Of a stretch of DNA of 53,227 bases, positions 18,123 through 27,209 are shown piece by piece. Each line of letters opens with the position of its first letter. The stretch's first letter is position 1. Position numbers and translations under genes: made by a program. This DNA comes from a bacterium (lineage in GTDB: Bacteria; Acidobacteriota; Thermoanaerobaculia; Multivoradales; J023), in the NCBI GenBank assembly GCA_024226315.1, contig JAAELT010000014.1:1-53227 (forward strand), read 5' to 3'. The notes under the pieces were generated by a model, which ran no database searches, was not told the origin of the DNA, and saw only the letters and a program-made list of their open reading frames with translations.

Positions 18123-19343
18123 CTACGCCCAGAGCCTAACCGTGAAGCGATCGTCTTCTTCGATCAGATCCGGTTCCTTGCCGTTGTGATCGAGCATGCC
18201 GCGGATGATCTTGCGCGGCACGCCGAGGCCGGTCGCTTCGATATACCGGTAGTCTCGCAGAACCTCCTTGATCAGCTCGTTGCGCGTGGCCCGGTAACCG
18301 GATCTCATCTTTTCGACCGTCACGGTATTGGGAAGGTTACCGGGCGAGATCACTTCGAGCCGATCGCCGTAGATCGACAGCTCGATGTCGGTGACGGCGA
18401 TGGTGTAGTCCCGATGTGCGATGGCGTTGACCACTGCTTCACGAACCGCCTCGATCGGATAGGTCCATCGATCCTGGCGCCTGCCTCCGTCGTCGATCCA
18501 CGATTCGACCCGGCTGTTGCGCCGCAGAAAATCCATCGCCTGCCCGATCAGACCGTTCTCGACGACCTCTCCCTCCGCCGAGAGCAGAGGGACGATCGGG
18601 CCGCGCAGGACTGCGCGCTCGATCGCGGCGTAGTCTTTCTCCTCGCCCGAATAGGCAACCGCGGTGATTCCGGCCTGCGGCATGAACCGATTCGGCTTAC
18701 GACCCATGAGGAGGATTGCGCCGGTCGTCGGAACGGCCCGATTCCTCTGTTGGAGCATGAAGTCTGTATTGACCAGCAGCTGGGACGCTGCTTCGTCGTC
18801 CCCGTCGGGAAAGCCCTGCCCGCGGATGTCACGGAAGTAGTTTCCCAGCCGACGAGCGTCCAGGTCTGCGATCCCACTCCCGGGGGCTGCTTTCAGGTCG
18901 TAGCGCACCAATCCCGAGGACTGGTAGAGGCGTGCCTCTTCCTCGCGCGATGCCGCCCTCGAGGTCGTACCGACGCGCACCATCGTGACCCAGGCGCCAC
19001 CCTGCTTGGCTTTGTATGGCTTGTCGGGGCTGTCGTCCGGAAGAGCGATGATCCCGACGTGCCGCTCCTGATCCCATACCAGCGTTTCCCAGTAGGGAAT
19101 CACCGGCGGTTGAAGGTGGTGCCTACTGACCTCCATCACCCACTCCTCGACCTTTTCGAGGTCGCGGCTGAGGCCGGTGACGCTTCCATCGTCCTCGACT
19201 CCAAGGAGGACGCAACCGCCTGCAAGATTGAGCAGGGCCGCCATCTCTTTGGCGAGGCTCTGGGGATGCACGTCGTCGCGTTTGAACTCGACGCCCGAGC
19301 TCTCGCCATTGCGCACGAGCTCTGTGAGCTCAGTCTTCAGCAT
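18123..19343 (-). CDS. AlbA_2 (Schlafen-type) DNA-binding protein with RecG-like ATP-binding C-terminus
   Basis: A 406-residue soluble protein. The N-terminal 130 residues show the AlbA_2/Schlafen pattern: GVEFKRDD near residue 17, then ALLNLAGGCVLLGVEDDG. The C-terminal half contains the HATPase_c_4 block, with REAVVNAIAHRDY and DRLEVISPGNLPN, found in proteins often mis-annotated as ATP-dependent DNA helicase RecG-like. Members are putative transcriptional regulators and are common in accessory regions. No helicase motif is present. The start is ATG 19343. It is monocistronic, its stop facing that of the M1 peptidase gene. Codon use is somewhat less GC-biased than in neighbouring genes, consistent with horizontal acquisition, though I have not measured this. 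Confidence 0.85.
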   Translation of the reverse strand: MLKTELTELVRNGESSGVEFKRDDVHPQSLAKEMAALLNLAGGCVLLGVEDDGSVTGLSRDLEKVEEWVMEVSRHHLQPPVIPYWETLVWDQERHVGIIALPDDSPDKPYKAKQGGAWVTMVRVGTTSRAASREEEARLYQSSGLVRYDLKAAPGSGIADLDARRLGNYFRDIRGQGFPDGDDEAASQLLVNTDFMLQQRNRAVPTTGAILLMGRKPNRFMPQAGITAVAYSGEEKDYAAIERAVLRGPIVPLLSAEGEVVENGLIGQAMDFLRRNSRVESWIDDGGRRQDRWTYPIEAVREAVVNAIAHRDYTIAVTDIELSIYGDRLEVISPGNLPNTVTVEKMRSGYRATRNELIKEVLRDYRYIEATGLGVPRKIIRGMLDHNGKEPDLIEEDDRFTVRLWA

Positions 19344-19448
19344 CGAACCGCCTCAGCATCAAACCTCGAATCTCCGTTCGTCGAAAGCGGAGCGACCGCC
19401 CTTGCTCTATGCTAGACCAAGAGGCAGGAGACCGCAGCTTCGCACATG

Positions 19449-21380
19449 TCAGCCCGGGTCGGGTGCCTCCGCCACCTCCGACGGCGACGCGGCCTCGGCG
19501 ACGGGCGGCTCCTCGACAGCCGGTCCCTCCTCTGACGACGCTCCGTCCGCCCAGCTCTCGGCGACCTTTTTCTCGTACCACTTCTTGACGCCGGTGACCT
19601 TCCAATCGCGCTCGGTGCCTTCGAGCTCGAGGCCGATGGGGATGCCGTGGAAACGCAGGTAGAGGATGCCGCGACGGTCGCCTTCACCCATTTCGATCTC
19701 GGCCAGGCCCTCGAGCTTGCGGCCTTCGAGGCTCAGGTCGCGCAGCGACCAGCGGTCGCGCTCCCGGGCGACGTTGCCGTGGACCCAGACGTCCTTGACG
19801 GTGAGGATGCGCTCGAAGCGCTGCAGCCAGGCCTTCATCTCGGCGAAGAGGGCGATCACCGGCCGCGAGTCACGCATGCCGATGTCGACCTCGGCGGTGA
19901 GCCTGGGCTCGTCGCCGAGCTCGACGACGCCCTCGGCCACGTCGATGGTCATCCACCAGTCTTTCTCGCGGGTGTTGCGGTCGTCGATGAAGACGCCGTC
20001 GGTCAGCGCCAGGCGGGTACCCTGGATCTCGAGGCGGAAATCGTCGAGATCGCCGCCGGAGATCTTGGTGTCCATCCGCAGGTTGGCCTCGAAGTCGAGA
20101 TCCTGGAAATGCCCGCCGATCTTCTCGGCCGACAGCGCCAGGTAGCCGGAGGCGGTCTGGTCGATCACCGAGCCGCGCAGGTGGAGGCTGGCGACGCCGC
20201 TGCCCGAATCGATCGTGACGCCAAGATCGGCTGGTAGCAAGGCGCCGTAGACCGCCATGTTCGGCACCTCGGCCTCGGGCATGTCGAGCACCACGTCGAG
20301 ATCGGTCATTCCGTCCCTCAGGTCCGGGTCGGAGGAGGTGGCCACCAGGCGAAAGCCCTCGCCCTGGATGTAGGGATCGACCGCCGGCTTTCGGCGCAGG
20401 GTGAAGTCGGCGAAGGTGACTTCCATGCGCGCCGCCACCCCGTCGCCTTCAGCGGCCTCGACCGTGCCGACCACCTTGCCGGAGCCCTCGGTGGCGTAGC
20501 CCAGGTAATCCAGCCGCAGGCCGTCGGCGACAGCGTCGAGCTCGCTTCCCGGGCCGATCCGCCCCTCGTCGATCTCCAGATCGGCCCGCAGTTGGCCGTG
20601 ACCGTCGAACGTCTCGATCCACTTGGCGCGGGCGAAGAAGCGCTTGAGGATCGACAGGCGCGACACCGTGCCCTCGACTCCCAGGCTGCCGTTCAGGTGG
20701 TCGAGCACCGCGAACCCTTTCTCACGCCCAGGCGCGAAGGGCGAGATGTTGCCGTCGAAGGTCATCGTCAAGGGCTCGGCGAGCACCTCCTCGCCTCTGA
20801 GCAGCGATGCGTCGCGCCATTCGAGCACCGCCCGCGGCGCGGCCACGTCGCCGCGCACCTGGATCGCGAAGTCGCCGGCCACGCGGGCCTCACCGCCGCT
20901 GGTGACGAAATCGTCGAAGGTGAAGCCGCGGACGTCCACGAGCTCGACGTCGCGCAGCTCGATCCGCCAGCCGCCGGGCTTCTCCGCCCGTTGCGGTTCC
21001 TCACCGGCCTTGGGGTGCCGCTGGACGTCGAGCGCGAAGCCCTCGACCTTCATGCCGTCGACCAGGAATCGGCGGCCGGCGAGCGCCCACAGCGAGACGG
21101 CGGCGTCGACCCGGTCAGCCTCGGCGCGGACCTCCTGACCGCGGCCGTGGCGCTCGAAGGTCAGAGCGTTCAGGTGCAGCCGGGCCGGGATCAACGTCCA
21201 GCCGCTCTCCCAGCCCAGCGTCCACTTCTCGGGCTTCTTGTTGATCGCCTGGTCGTGGAGAAACGTGTTGAGGAAGACGTTGGCTCCGACGAGGTAGAGA
21301 ACCTCCAGGAACAGCAGCGTCCACAGCAGGATGCGGACGGCCCTGGCGAGCCGGCTCGGTGGCGTCTTGGAGCGGGACAT
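19449..21380 (-). CDS. AsmA/TamB-like membrane-anchored periplasmic protein
   Basis: A 643-residue protein with one N-terminal membrane span at residues about 12-35 (LLWTLLFLEVLYLVGANVFL) and a long beta-rich remainder presumed to be periplasmic. The repeated pattern of short beta strands with LRGxV-type turns, and the AsmA-like opening where the anchor is followed by LHLNALTFERHG, resemble AsmA/DUF748-type bridge proteins, which are proposed to move or shield lipids between membranes. No DUF490 block or barrel is seen, so it is not TamB proper. The C-terminal 45 residues are Glu/Ala/Pro-rich and probably disordered. The start is ATG 21380, divergent from the cytochrome gene with a 67-bp shared upstream region. 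Family placement is by architecture only. Confidence 0.68.
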   Translation of the reverse strand: MSRSKTPPSRLARAVRILLWTLLFLEVLYLVGANVFLNTFLHDQAINKKPEKWTLGWESGWTLIPARLHLNALTFERHGRGQEVRAEADRVDAAVSLWALAGRRFLVDGMKVEGFALDVQRHPKAGEEPQRAEKPGGWRIELRDVELVDVRGFTFDDFVTSGGEARVAGDFAIQVRGDVAAPRAVLEWRDASLLRGEEVLAEPLTMTFDGNISPFAPGREKGFAVLDHLNGSLGVEGTVSRLSILKRFFARAKWIETFDGHGQLRADLEIDEGRIGPGSELDAVADGLRLDYLGYATEGSGKVVGTVEAAEGDGVAARMEVTFADFTLRRKPAVDPYIQGEGFRLVATSSDPDLRDGMTDLDVVLDMPEAEVPNMAVYGALLPADLGVTIDSGSGVASLHLRGSVIDQTASGYLALSAEKIGGHFQDLDFEANLRMDTKISGGDLDDFRLEIQGTRLALTDGVFIDDRNTREKDWWMTIDVAEGVVELGDEPRLTAEVDIGMRDSRPVIALFAEMKAWLQRFERILTVKDVWVHGNVARERDRWSLRDLSLEGRKLEGLAEIEMGEGDRRGILYLRFHGIPIGLELEGTERDWKVTGVKKWYEKKVAESWADGASSEEGPAVEEPPVAEAASPSEVAEAPDPG

Positions 21381-21447
21381 GCCTGCCGATCTTAACCCGG
21401 GGAGATCATCGCTCGGGTGCCACTGAGAACAGACATAGAATGCGCCC

Positions 21448-23772
21448 GTGTCCAGGTCCACTGTCCTCTCGATCATGATCGGGGCGCTCCTCGCCGGCTG
21501 CGGCGAGAAGGAGCGCCATGCCGGGCAGGCCGACGCCCGTCCCGACGCCACGCCGGCGACTTTCGTCGGCCGAGAAGCCTGCGCGCGGTGCCATGCCCGG
21601 GAGACCGAGGCCTGGCGCGGCTCCCACCACGACCTGGCGATGCAGGAGGCCACCGAGGAAACGATGCTGGCCGATTTCGACGACGTGACGTTCGACTATG
21701 CCGGAACCACCTCGACATTCTTCCGCCGCGACGGTGGTTTCTTCGCGCGCACCGACGGGCGGGACGGCGAGCTCCACGAGTACCGCATCGCCTACACCTT
21801 CGGCGTCGAGCCGCTGCAACAGTACCTGGTGAGCTTCCCCGACGGCCGCTACCAGGCGCTGCCGGTGGTCTGGGACGACCGGCCCGCGGGCGACGGCGGC
21901 CAGCGCTGGGTCCACCTCTATCCCGACGAGGCGATCGACCATCGCGATCCGCTGCACTGGACCGGCGTCTACCAGAACTGGAACCAGATGTGCGCCGAGT
22001 GCCACTCGACCAATCTGGTCAAGGGCTACGACGCCGAGGCAGACAGCTACGACACCACGTGGTCGGAGATCGACGTCTCGTGCGAGGCGTGCCACGGGCC
22101 GGGCTCGGCGCACGCGCGCTGGGCGGCGCAGATCGAGGCCGGCGAGGTCGCGGGCGACCCGGCCGACGGCCTGGTGGTGAAGCTCAAAGACGAGAGCGGC
22201 GGCGTCTGGGAGATCAACGCCGACACCGGCATCGCCGAGCGCAGCGCGCCGCTCAGCTCCACCGCCCAGGTCGAGTCATGCGGCCGCTGCCACGCCCGGC
22301 GTTCGCCGATCACCAGCGACTACGAATACGACCGACCGCTGCTCGACACCCACCGTCTGGCGCTTCTCGACGAGGACCTCTACCACGCCGACGGCCACAT
22401 TCTGGAGGAAGTCTACGTCTACGGCTCCTTCGTGCAGAGCAAGATGCACGGCGCCGGGGTGGTGTGCACCGATTGCCACGACCCGCACGGTCTGGACATT
22501 CCGGTGGCCGACGCCGCCTGCGCCCGCTGCCACCTCGGGGCGAAGTTCGCCGCCGCGAGTCATCACTTTCACCCGCCCGAATCGACCGGCGCCAGTTGCG
22601 TGGAGTGCCACATGTCGTCGCGGACCTACATGGTGGTCGACGGCCGCCGCGACCACGGTTTCCGCGTACCGCGCCCCGACCTGTCGCTCGAGCTCGGCAC
22701 CCCCAACGCCTGCAACGACTGTCACGACGACCGCGACGTGGAGTGGGCGGCGGGCGCGTTCGCCGACTGGTACGGCGACGTCGCCTCTCGCCGGCCGCAT
22801 TTCGCCACCGCGCTCGCCGCCGGCAGGCGTGGGGCGCCCGAGGCTCGCCGGCTGCTGGCCGATCTGGCCGCGAACCCGGAGATGCCGGGCATCGCCCGCG
22901 GCACCGCGCTGTCTCTGGCCCGCCAGTTCCCGCAGCTGGCCGACGTCGAGACCCTGCGCTACGGGCTGGCGGACCCCGACCCGATCGTGCGTCTGGGAGC
23001 CCTCCACGGCATCGAAGGCCTGGATCCGCCGCGCTGGGCGAGGCCCCAATGGTTCGAGCTGCTGGCGCCTTCGCTGACCGATCCGGTGCGCGCGGTGCGG
23101 ATCGCCGCCGGCCGCCTACTCGCCGAGGTGCCGCGGGAGCGTGTGCCGTCCGAGCTGCTGCCGGCGCTCTCCCTGGCGCTGGCCGAGTACGAGGACGCTC
23201 AGCAGGCCAACGCCGACCGGCCCGACGGCCAGCTCAACCTGGGGCTCGTCTATTCCGGCCAGGGACGTCTGGACGACGCCGAGCGTGCCTATCGCCGGGC
23301 GCTCGCCCTCGACCCCTGGTTCAGCCCGGCGTTCGTCAACCTGGCCGACCTCTATCGCGCCACCGGCCGCGACGCGGAGGCCGAGGCCCTGCTGCGTGAG
23401 GCGATCGAGCTGCTGCCCGAGGACTCGGGTGTACGCCACTCCCTGGGCCTGGCACTGGTCCGGCAAGGTCGTCACCCGGAGGCCCTCGACGAGCTCCGGC
23501 GCGCCGCCGAGCTGGCGCCCGACCAGACGCGCTACGCCTACGTCTACGGCGTGGCGTTGCACTCGCTGCGCGAAACCACCCGGGCGCTCCAGGTACTCGA
23601 AGCGGCCCACCTGCGCAATCCGCAGGACCCGGAGCTGCTCACCGGCCTGGCGACCATCAGCCGCGACGCCGGCCGCCTGGAAGCCGCCCGTGACTTCGCC
23701 CGCAAGCTGCTGGACCTGCGTCCCGAAGATCCGGGGGCGGCGCAACTGGCCGCCGAGCTCGGCCCACCGTGA
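21448..23772 (+). CDS. Eight-haem c-type cytochrome lipoprotein with TPR domain
   Basis: A 774-residue exported electron-transfer protein. The N-terminus is a short lipoprotein signal with lipobox LAGC at residues 15-18. Eight CxxCH haem sites can be counted in the first 430 residues (CARCH, CAECH, CEACH, CGRCH, CTDCH, CARCH, CVECH, CNDCH), together with several free histidines able to act as distal ligands. From about residue 450 a helical HEAT-like stretch leads into three or four TPR units (for example GRLDDAERAYRRALALDPW). This cytochrome c554-like plus TPR architecture occurs in several deep-branching Gram-negatives; no substrate is established. The start is GTG 21448, since the first ATG (codon 10) would leave too short a signal peptide. 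The SpoIIE phosphatase gene follows after 12 bp. Confidence 0.88.
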   Translation: MSRSTVLSIMIGALLAGCGEKERHAGQADARPDATPATFVGREACARCHARETEAWRGSHHDLAMQEATEETMLADFDDVTFDYAGTTSTFFRRDGGFFARTDGRDGELHEYRIAYTFGVEPLQQYLVSFPDGRYQALPVVWDDRPAGDGGQRWVHLYPDEAIDHRDPLHWTGVYQNWNQMCAECHSTNLVKGYDAEADSYDTTWSEIDVSCEACHGPGSAHARWAAQIEAGEVAGDPADGLVVKLKDESGGVWEINADTGIAERSAPLSSTAQVESCGRCHARRSPITSDYEYDRPLLDTHRLALLDEDLYHADGHILEEVYVYGSFVQSKMHGAGVVCTDCHDPHGLDIPVADAACARCHLGAKFAAASHHFHPPESTGASCVECHMSSRTYMVVDGRRDHGFRVPRPDLSLELGTPNACNDCHDDRDVEWAAGAFADWYGDVASRRPHFATALAAGRRGAPEARRLLADLAANPEMPGIARGTALSLARQFPQLADVETLRYGLADPDPIVRLGALHGIEGLDPPRWARPQWFELLAPSLTDPVRAVRIAAGRLLAEVPRERVPSELLPALSLALAEYEDAQQANADRPDGQLNLGLVYSGQGRLDDAERAYRRALALDPWFSPAFVNLADLYRATGRDAEAEALLREAIELLPEDSGVRHSLGLALVRQGRHPEALDELRRAAELAPDQTRYAYVYGVALHSLRETTRALQVLEAAHLRNPQDPELLTGLATISRDAGRLEAARDFARKLLDLRPEDPGAAQLAAELGPP

Positions 23773-23784
23773 GGAAAAACGACC

Positions 23785-25788
23785 ATGGCACACCAATCCA
23801 TTCGGCGACGACTCCTGAACGACCAGATCCTGGTCATCCTGCTGCTCGGTGGCGGCATCCTGGCGACCACCTTCTTCGGCACCCGCCAGGCATTCCAGAA
23901 CCTCTCGGAAACCGTGGTGGAGCGCGCCGCGGACCAGGCCGAGGGGCGGCTGCGGCGTTTCTTCGAACCGGTGACGACCGGGCTGCTGGCGCTCCGCTCG
24001 TGGGGCGAGCGGGGCCTGGTCGACGTCGACGATCCGCGATCCCTGCGCCAGCTGCTGCTGCCCGTGGCCGAGCGGCTGCCACACATCTCGGGTGCTCTGA
24101 TCGCCGACGAGGAGGGCAACGAGAGCTTCCTGCGCCGCGGCGACGGCGGCTGGCGCAGCCGCCTCACCCGCCCCGCGGAATGGGGCGGACGCAGCCAGTG
24201 GCTGGACTGGAGCTCGGGTGAGCCGGTGGAGAGCTTCGAGGAGCTCGACTACGACCCGCGCACGCGCCCGTGGTTCGAAGGCGCCCTGGCGCGGAGCCGT
24301 GAGGGCGACGGCGTGGCGGCCATCCATTGGACCGAGCCCTACCGGTTCTTCACCGACGGCAGCCCCGGGATCACCGCCTCGATCGCCTTCGACACGGCGG
24401 ACGGCGGGCGCCGTGTCGCCGCCTTCGACGTGCTGCTCGACGACCTGGTGCGCTACAGCCGAGCGATCCCGGTGAGCGAGCGCGGCGGCCTGTGGATTCA
24501 GACCGCCGACCGGCGCCTGCTCGGCTGGCCCGACTCCCCCGCCCTGTGGCAGGGCCGCGACCCTGCCGAGGCGCTGCTCGAGAAGCCGGGCGAGCTCGGG
24601 CTGCGGCTGGTCGACGACGCCGCCGAGGCCGTCGCCGAGGTGCCCGCGGCAAAGCGCGCCGAGCCGGTACGGTTCTCGAGCGGCGGCGAGGTGTGGTGGG
24701 CGCTCGGCCGACAGTTCGAGCTTTCCGATGAGCGCCTGCTGTCGATCGCCGTCACCGTGCCCCGCGACGACCTGATCGACGACCGCGAAAAGCTCAGAAT
24801 GTGGATCATCGGCCTCACCCTGGCGGTGCTGGCGCTGGCGGTGGCGCGCGCCGCCACCCTGGCGGGGCGTTTCAGCCGCCCGATCGAGGCGCTGGCGAGC
24901 GAAAGCGACCGCATGAGCCAGGGCGATCTCGAGCCCGGCCGGGCGATCCCCACCAAGCTGGCCGAGGTCCACCAGCTGACCGCCGCCCACGAACGGATGC
25001 GCCGCGGGCTCAAGACCCTGATGAAGCTCGAGCGCGACCTGCAGCTGGCGCGCCAGATTCAGCAGGCCACTTTCCCGAATGAGCTGCCGCGGGTGGCGGG
25101 TTTCGACCTGGTGGCCTGGAGCGAGCCGGCGGACGAAACCGGCGGCGACAGCTACGACGTGATCGGCCTCGACGCCGAGGGCGGCCTGACCACCGGCGAC
25201 GCCGAGCGTGCCGTGCTGCTGCTCGCCGACGCCACCGGCCACGGCATCGGGCCGGCGCTGTCGGTCACCCAGCTGCGCTCGATGCTGCGCATGGCGGTGC
25301 GCGCCGGCAGCGGCCTGGCGGAGGTCGCCTCGCACGTCAACGAGCAGCTGTGCGCCGACCTGCCGGGCAACCGTTTCATCACCGCCTGGCTGGCGGAGCT
25401 GAACGCCGCCAGCGGCCGAGTCGTCACCTTCAGCGCCGGCCAGGCGCCGCTGCTGCTCTACCGTGCCGAGAGCGACAAAGTCGAAGACCTGAACGCGGAT
25501 GCGCCGCCGCTGGGGCTGCTGGCGGGCCTGCCGATGGTGCTGCCGCCACCGATCACCCTGAAGCCCGGCGATGTCTACGTGGTGCTCTCGGACGGCTTCT
25601 TCGAGTCGGTCGACGCCGCCGACATGGAGTTCGGCAAGGAGCGGGTGATCGGCCTGATCCGACAGCACCGGCGGGCCGGGTCGGCCGAGATGCTGGCCGC
25701 CATCCGCGCCGCGCTGACCGAGTTCACCGGCAACGCGCCGGCCGACGACGACCGCACGGCGGTGATCGTCAAACGGCTGCTTGCGTAG
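23785..25788 (+). CDS. Membrane sensor with HAMP and SpoIIE/RsbU-type PP2C phosphatase
   Basis: A 667-residue sensor phosphatase. One membrane helix lies at about 15-33 and a second at about 335-357; between them is a 300-residue extracytoplasmic Cache-like domain (the YDPRTRPWFEGA signature is typical). A HAMP domain follows (RFSRPIEALASESDRM). The C-terminal 240 residues hold the PPM/SpoIIE core with the metal-binding pattern ETGGDSYD, LADATGHG, LSDGFFES and DDDRTAV. Such proteins usually dephosphorylate an anti-anti-sigma factor in partner switching; no STAS protein or anti-sigma kinase is in this window. The start is ATG 23785 with GAGGA upstream. It is 12 bp after the cytochrome gene, suggesting coexpression with an extracytoplasmic redox protein. 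Confidence 0.9.
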   Translation: MAHQSIRRRLLNDQILVILLLGGGILATTFFGTRQAFQNLSETVVERAADQAEGRLRRFFEPVTTGLLALRSWGERGLVDVDDPRSLRQLLLPVAERLPHISGALIADEEGNESFLRRGDGGWRSRLTRPAEWGGRSQWLDWSSGEPVESFEELDYDPRTRPWFEGALARSREGDGVAAIHWTEPYRFFTDGSPGITASIAFDTADGGRRVAAFDVLLDDLVRYSRAIPVSERGGLWIQTADRRLLGWPDSPALWQGRDPAEALLEKPGELGLRLVDDAAEAVAEVPAAKRAEPVRFSSGGEVWWALGRQFELSDERLLSIAVTVPRDDLIDDREKLRMWIIGLTLAVLALAVARAATLAGRFSRPIEALASESDRMSQGDLEPGRAIPTKLAEVHQLTAAHERMRRGLKTLMKLERDLQLARQIQQATFPNELPRVAGFDLVAWSEPADETGGDSYDVIGLDAEGGLTTGDAERAVLLLADATGHGIGPALSVTQLRSMLRMAVRAGSGLAEVASHVNEQLCADLPGNRFITAWLAELNAASGRVVTFSAGQAPLLLYRAESDKVEDLNADAPPLGLLAGLPMVLPPPITLKPGDVYVVLSDGFFESVDAADMEFGKERVIGLIRQHRRAGSAEMLAAIRAALTEFTGNAPADDDRTAVIVKRLLA

Positions 25789-25828
25789 GACTTGGCGAAG
25801 ACCGATAAGCTCTCTGCAGGAGGATTCG

Positions 25829-27142
25829 ATGGAGATTCCCTCAGCCGACCGGCTCCGGGTGACGACGCTCGGCGAGTGCCGGCAGACCTCGCCGCTGGTC
25901 GGCCGCCGCGAGCGCTTCGCCGGCGACAGCCGGGTGCTGGCCTGCGCCGACACCGCCGAGCTGGAGCCGTTCCTCGAACGCGGCGAGCTGCCGAGCTTCG
26001 AGTCGGCCGGGCCGCGGCGCGAGATTTTCTTCGAGCCCAGGCAGCTGACCTGCGGCGTGGTGACCTGCGGCGGGCTGTGCCCCGGCCTCAACGACGTCAT
26101 TCGTTCCGTGGTGCTGACCCTGCACCACGCGTATGGGGTCCGGCGCGTGCTCGGCTTTCGCTACGGCTACGGCGGCATCACCGCCGGACGCCGGGACGAC
26201 CCGCTGCTGCTGGAGGCGGGTTTGGTGGAGACCATCCACGAGCAGGGTGGCACCCTGCTCGGCACCTCGCGCGGCCCCCAGGACGTGGTCGAAATGGTCG
26301 ACCAGCTGATGAAGTGGCGGGTGAGCATCCTGTTCACCGTCGGTGGCGACGGCACCCTCTCGGGGGCCTCGGCGATCGCCGGGGAGATCGCCCGCCGCGG
26401 GCTCGACATCGCGGTCATCGGTATTCCGAAGACGATCGACAACGACCTGGTGTGGACCGAGCGCACCTTTGGCTTCTCCACCGCCGTGGAGGCCGCCCGG
26501 TCAGCGATCACCGCCGCTCACACCGAGGCGCGGGCGGCCTGGAACGGTATCGGCCTGGTGAAGCTCATGGGCCGCCACGCCGGCTTCATCGCCGCCCAGG
26601 CCACGCTGTCGAGCGGCGACGTCAATTTCTGCCTGGTGCCCGAGGTACCGTTCTCGCTGGACGGTCCGGGTGGCCTGCTCGATCACCTGGGGCAGCGGCT
26701 CGAGGAGCGGCGCCACGCGGTGGTGGTGGTGGCCGAGGGCGCCGGCCAGGACCTGATCGCGAGTGAGACAGAGGAGCGCGACGCCTCCGGCAACCTCAAG
26801 CTCGAGGACGTCGGCCTCTTGCTACGCCAGCGATTCAGGGAGCACTTCGCCGGCCGCGGCGTGCCCATGACGGTCAAGTACATCGACCCCAGCTACATGA
26901 TTCGCAGTCTGCCGGCCAACTCGCTCGATTCCAGCTTCTGCCTGATGCTCGGCCAGCACGCCGTGCACGCCGGCATGGCCGGCCGCACCGACATGATGGT
27001 CGGCTTCTGGAACCACCGCTTCACCCACGTACCGCTGTCGCTGGTCGCCGGCCGCCAGAAACAGATCGAGCCCGAACAGGAGACCTGGCAGCGGGTCCTG
27101 GGAGCCACCGGCCAGCCACCTTCGATGACCTCGAGTACATGA
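25829..27142 (+). CDS. 6-phosphofructokinase, ATP-type by active-site residues
   Basis: A 437-residue cytoplasmic enzyme that phosphorylates fructose 6-phosphate. The conserved blocks are present: CGGLCPGLNDVIR, TVGGDGTLSGA, IPKTIDNDL, MGRHAGFIA and VVVVAEGAGQ. Glycine in GGDGT is the residue of ATP-dependent enzymes, whereas PPi-dependent enzymes carry Asp there. The Lys in PKTIDND occurs in PPi enzymes and in the group III ATP enzymes of plants, trypanosomes and some bacteria. The combination therefore points to ATP as donor, by inference. It is longer than E. coli PfkA (320 residues) by an N-terminal extension of about 80 residues. The start is ATG 25829 with AGGAGG five bases upstream. 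pgk follows after 67 bp. Confidence 0.92.
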   Translation: MEIPSADRLRVTTLGECRQTSPLVGRRERFAGDSRVLACADTAELEPFLERGELPSFESAGPRREIFFEPRQLTCGVVTCGGLCPGLNDVIRSVVLTLHHAYGVRRVLGFRYGYGGITAGRRDDPLLLEAGLVETIHEQGGTLLGTSRGPQDVVEMVDQLMKWRVSILFTVGGDGTLSGASAIAGEIARRGLDIAVIGIPKTIDNDLVWTERTFGFSTAVEAARSAITAAHTEARAAWNGIGLVKLMGRHAGFIAAQATLSSGDVNFCLVPEVPFSLDGPGGLLDHLGQRLEERRHAVVVVAEGAGQDLIASETEERDASGNLKLEDVGLLLRQRFREHFAGRGVPMTVKYIDPSYMIRSLPANSLDSSFCLMLGQHAVHAGMAGRTDMMVGFWNHRFTHVPLSLVAGRQKQIEPEQETWQRVLGATGQPPSMTSST

Positions 27143-27209
27143 AGATGAGCACCGAAAGACCCCGCCCCGTCGGTGACGCCGAGGGATCGCGAATCGAAGA
27201 GGAGCAACC

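Noticed and set aside
23116..26100. Minus-strand frame of 994 codons across the cytochrome, phosphatase and pfk genes
   Set aside because: It spans three supported genes on the other strand and has shadow composition without any domain.
26340..26460. PPi-dependent phosphofructokinase, because of PKTIDND
   Set aside because: The donor-selecting position in GGDGT is Gly, the ATP-type residue; Lys in PKTIDND occurs in both classes.
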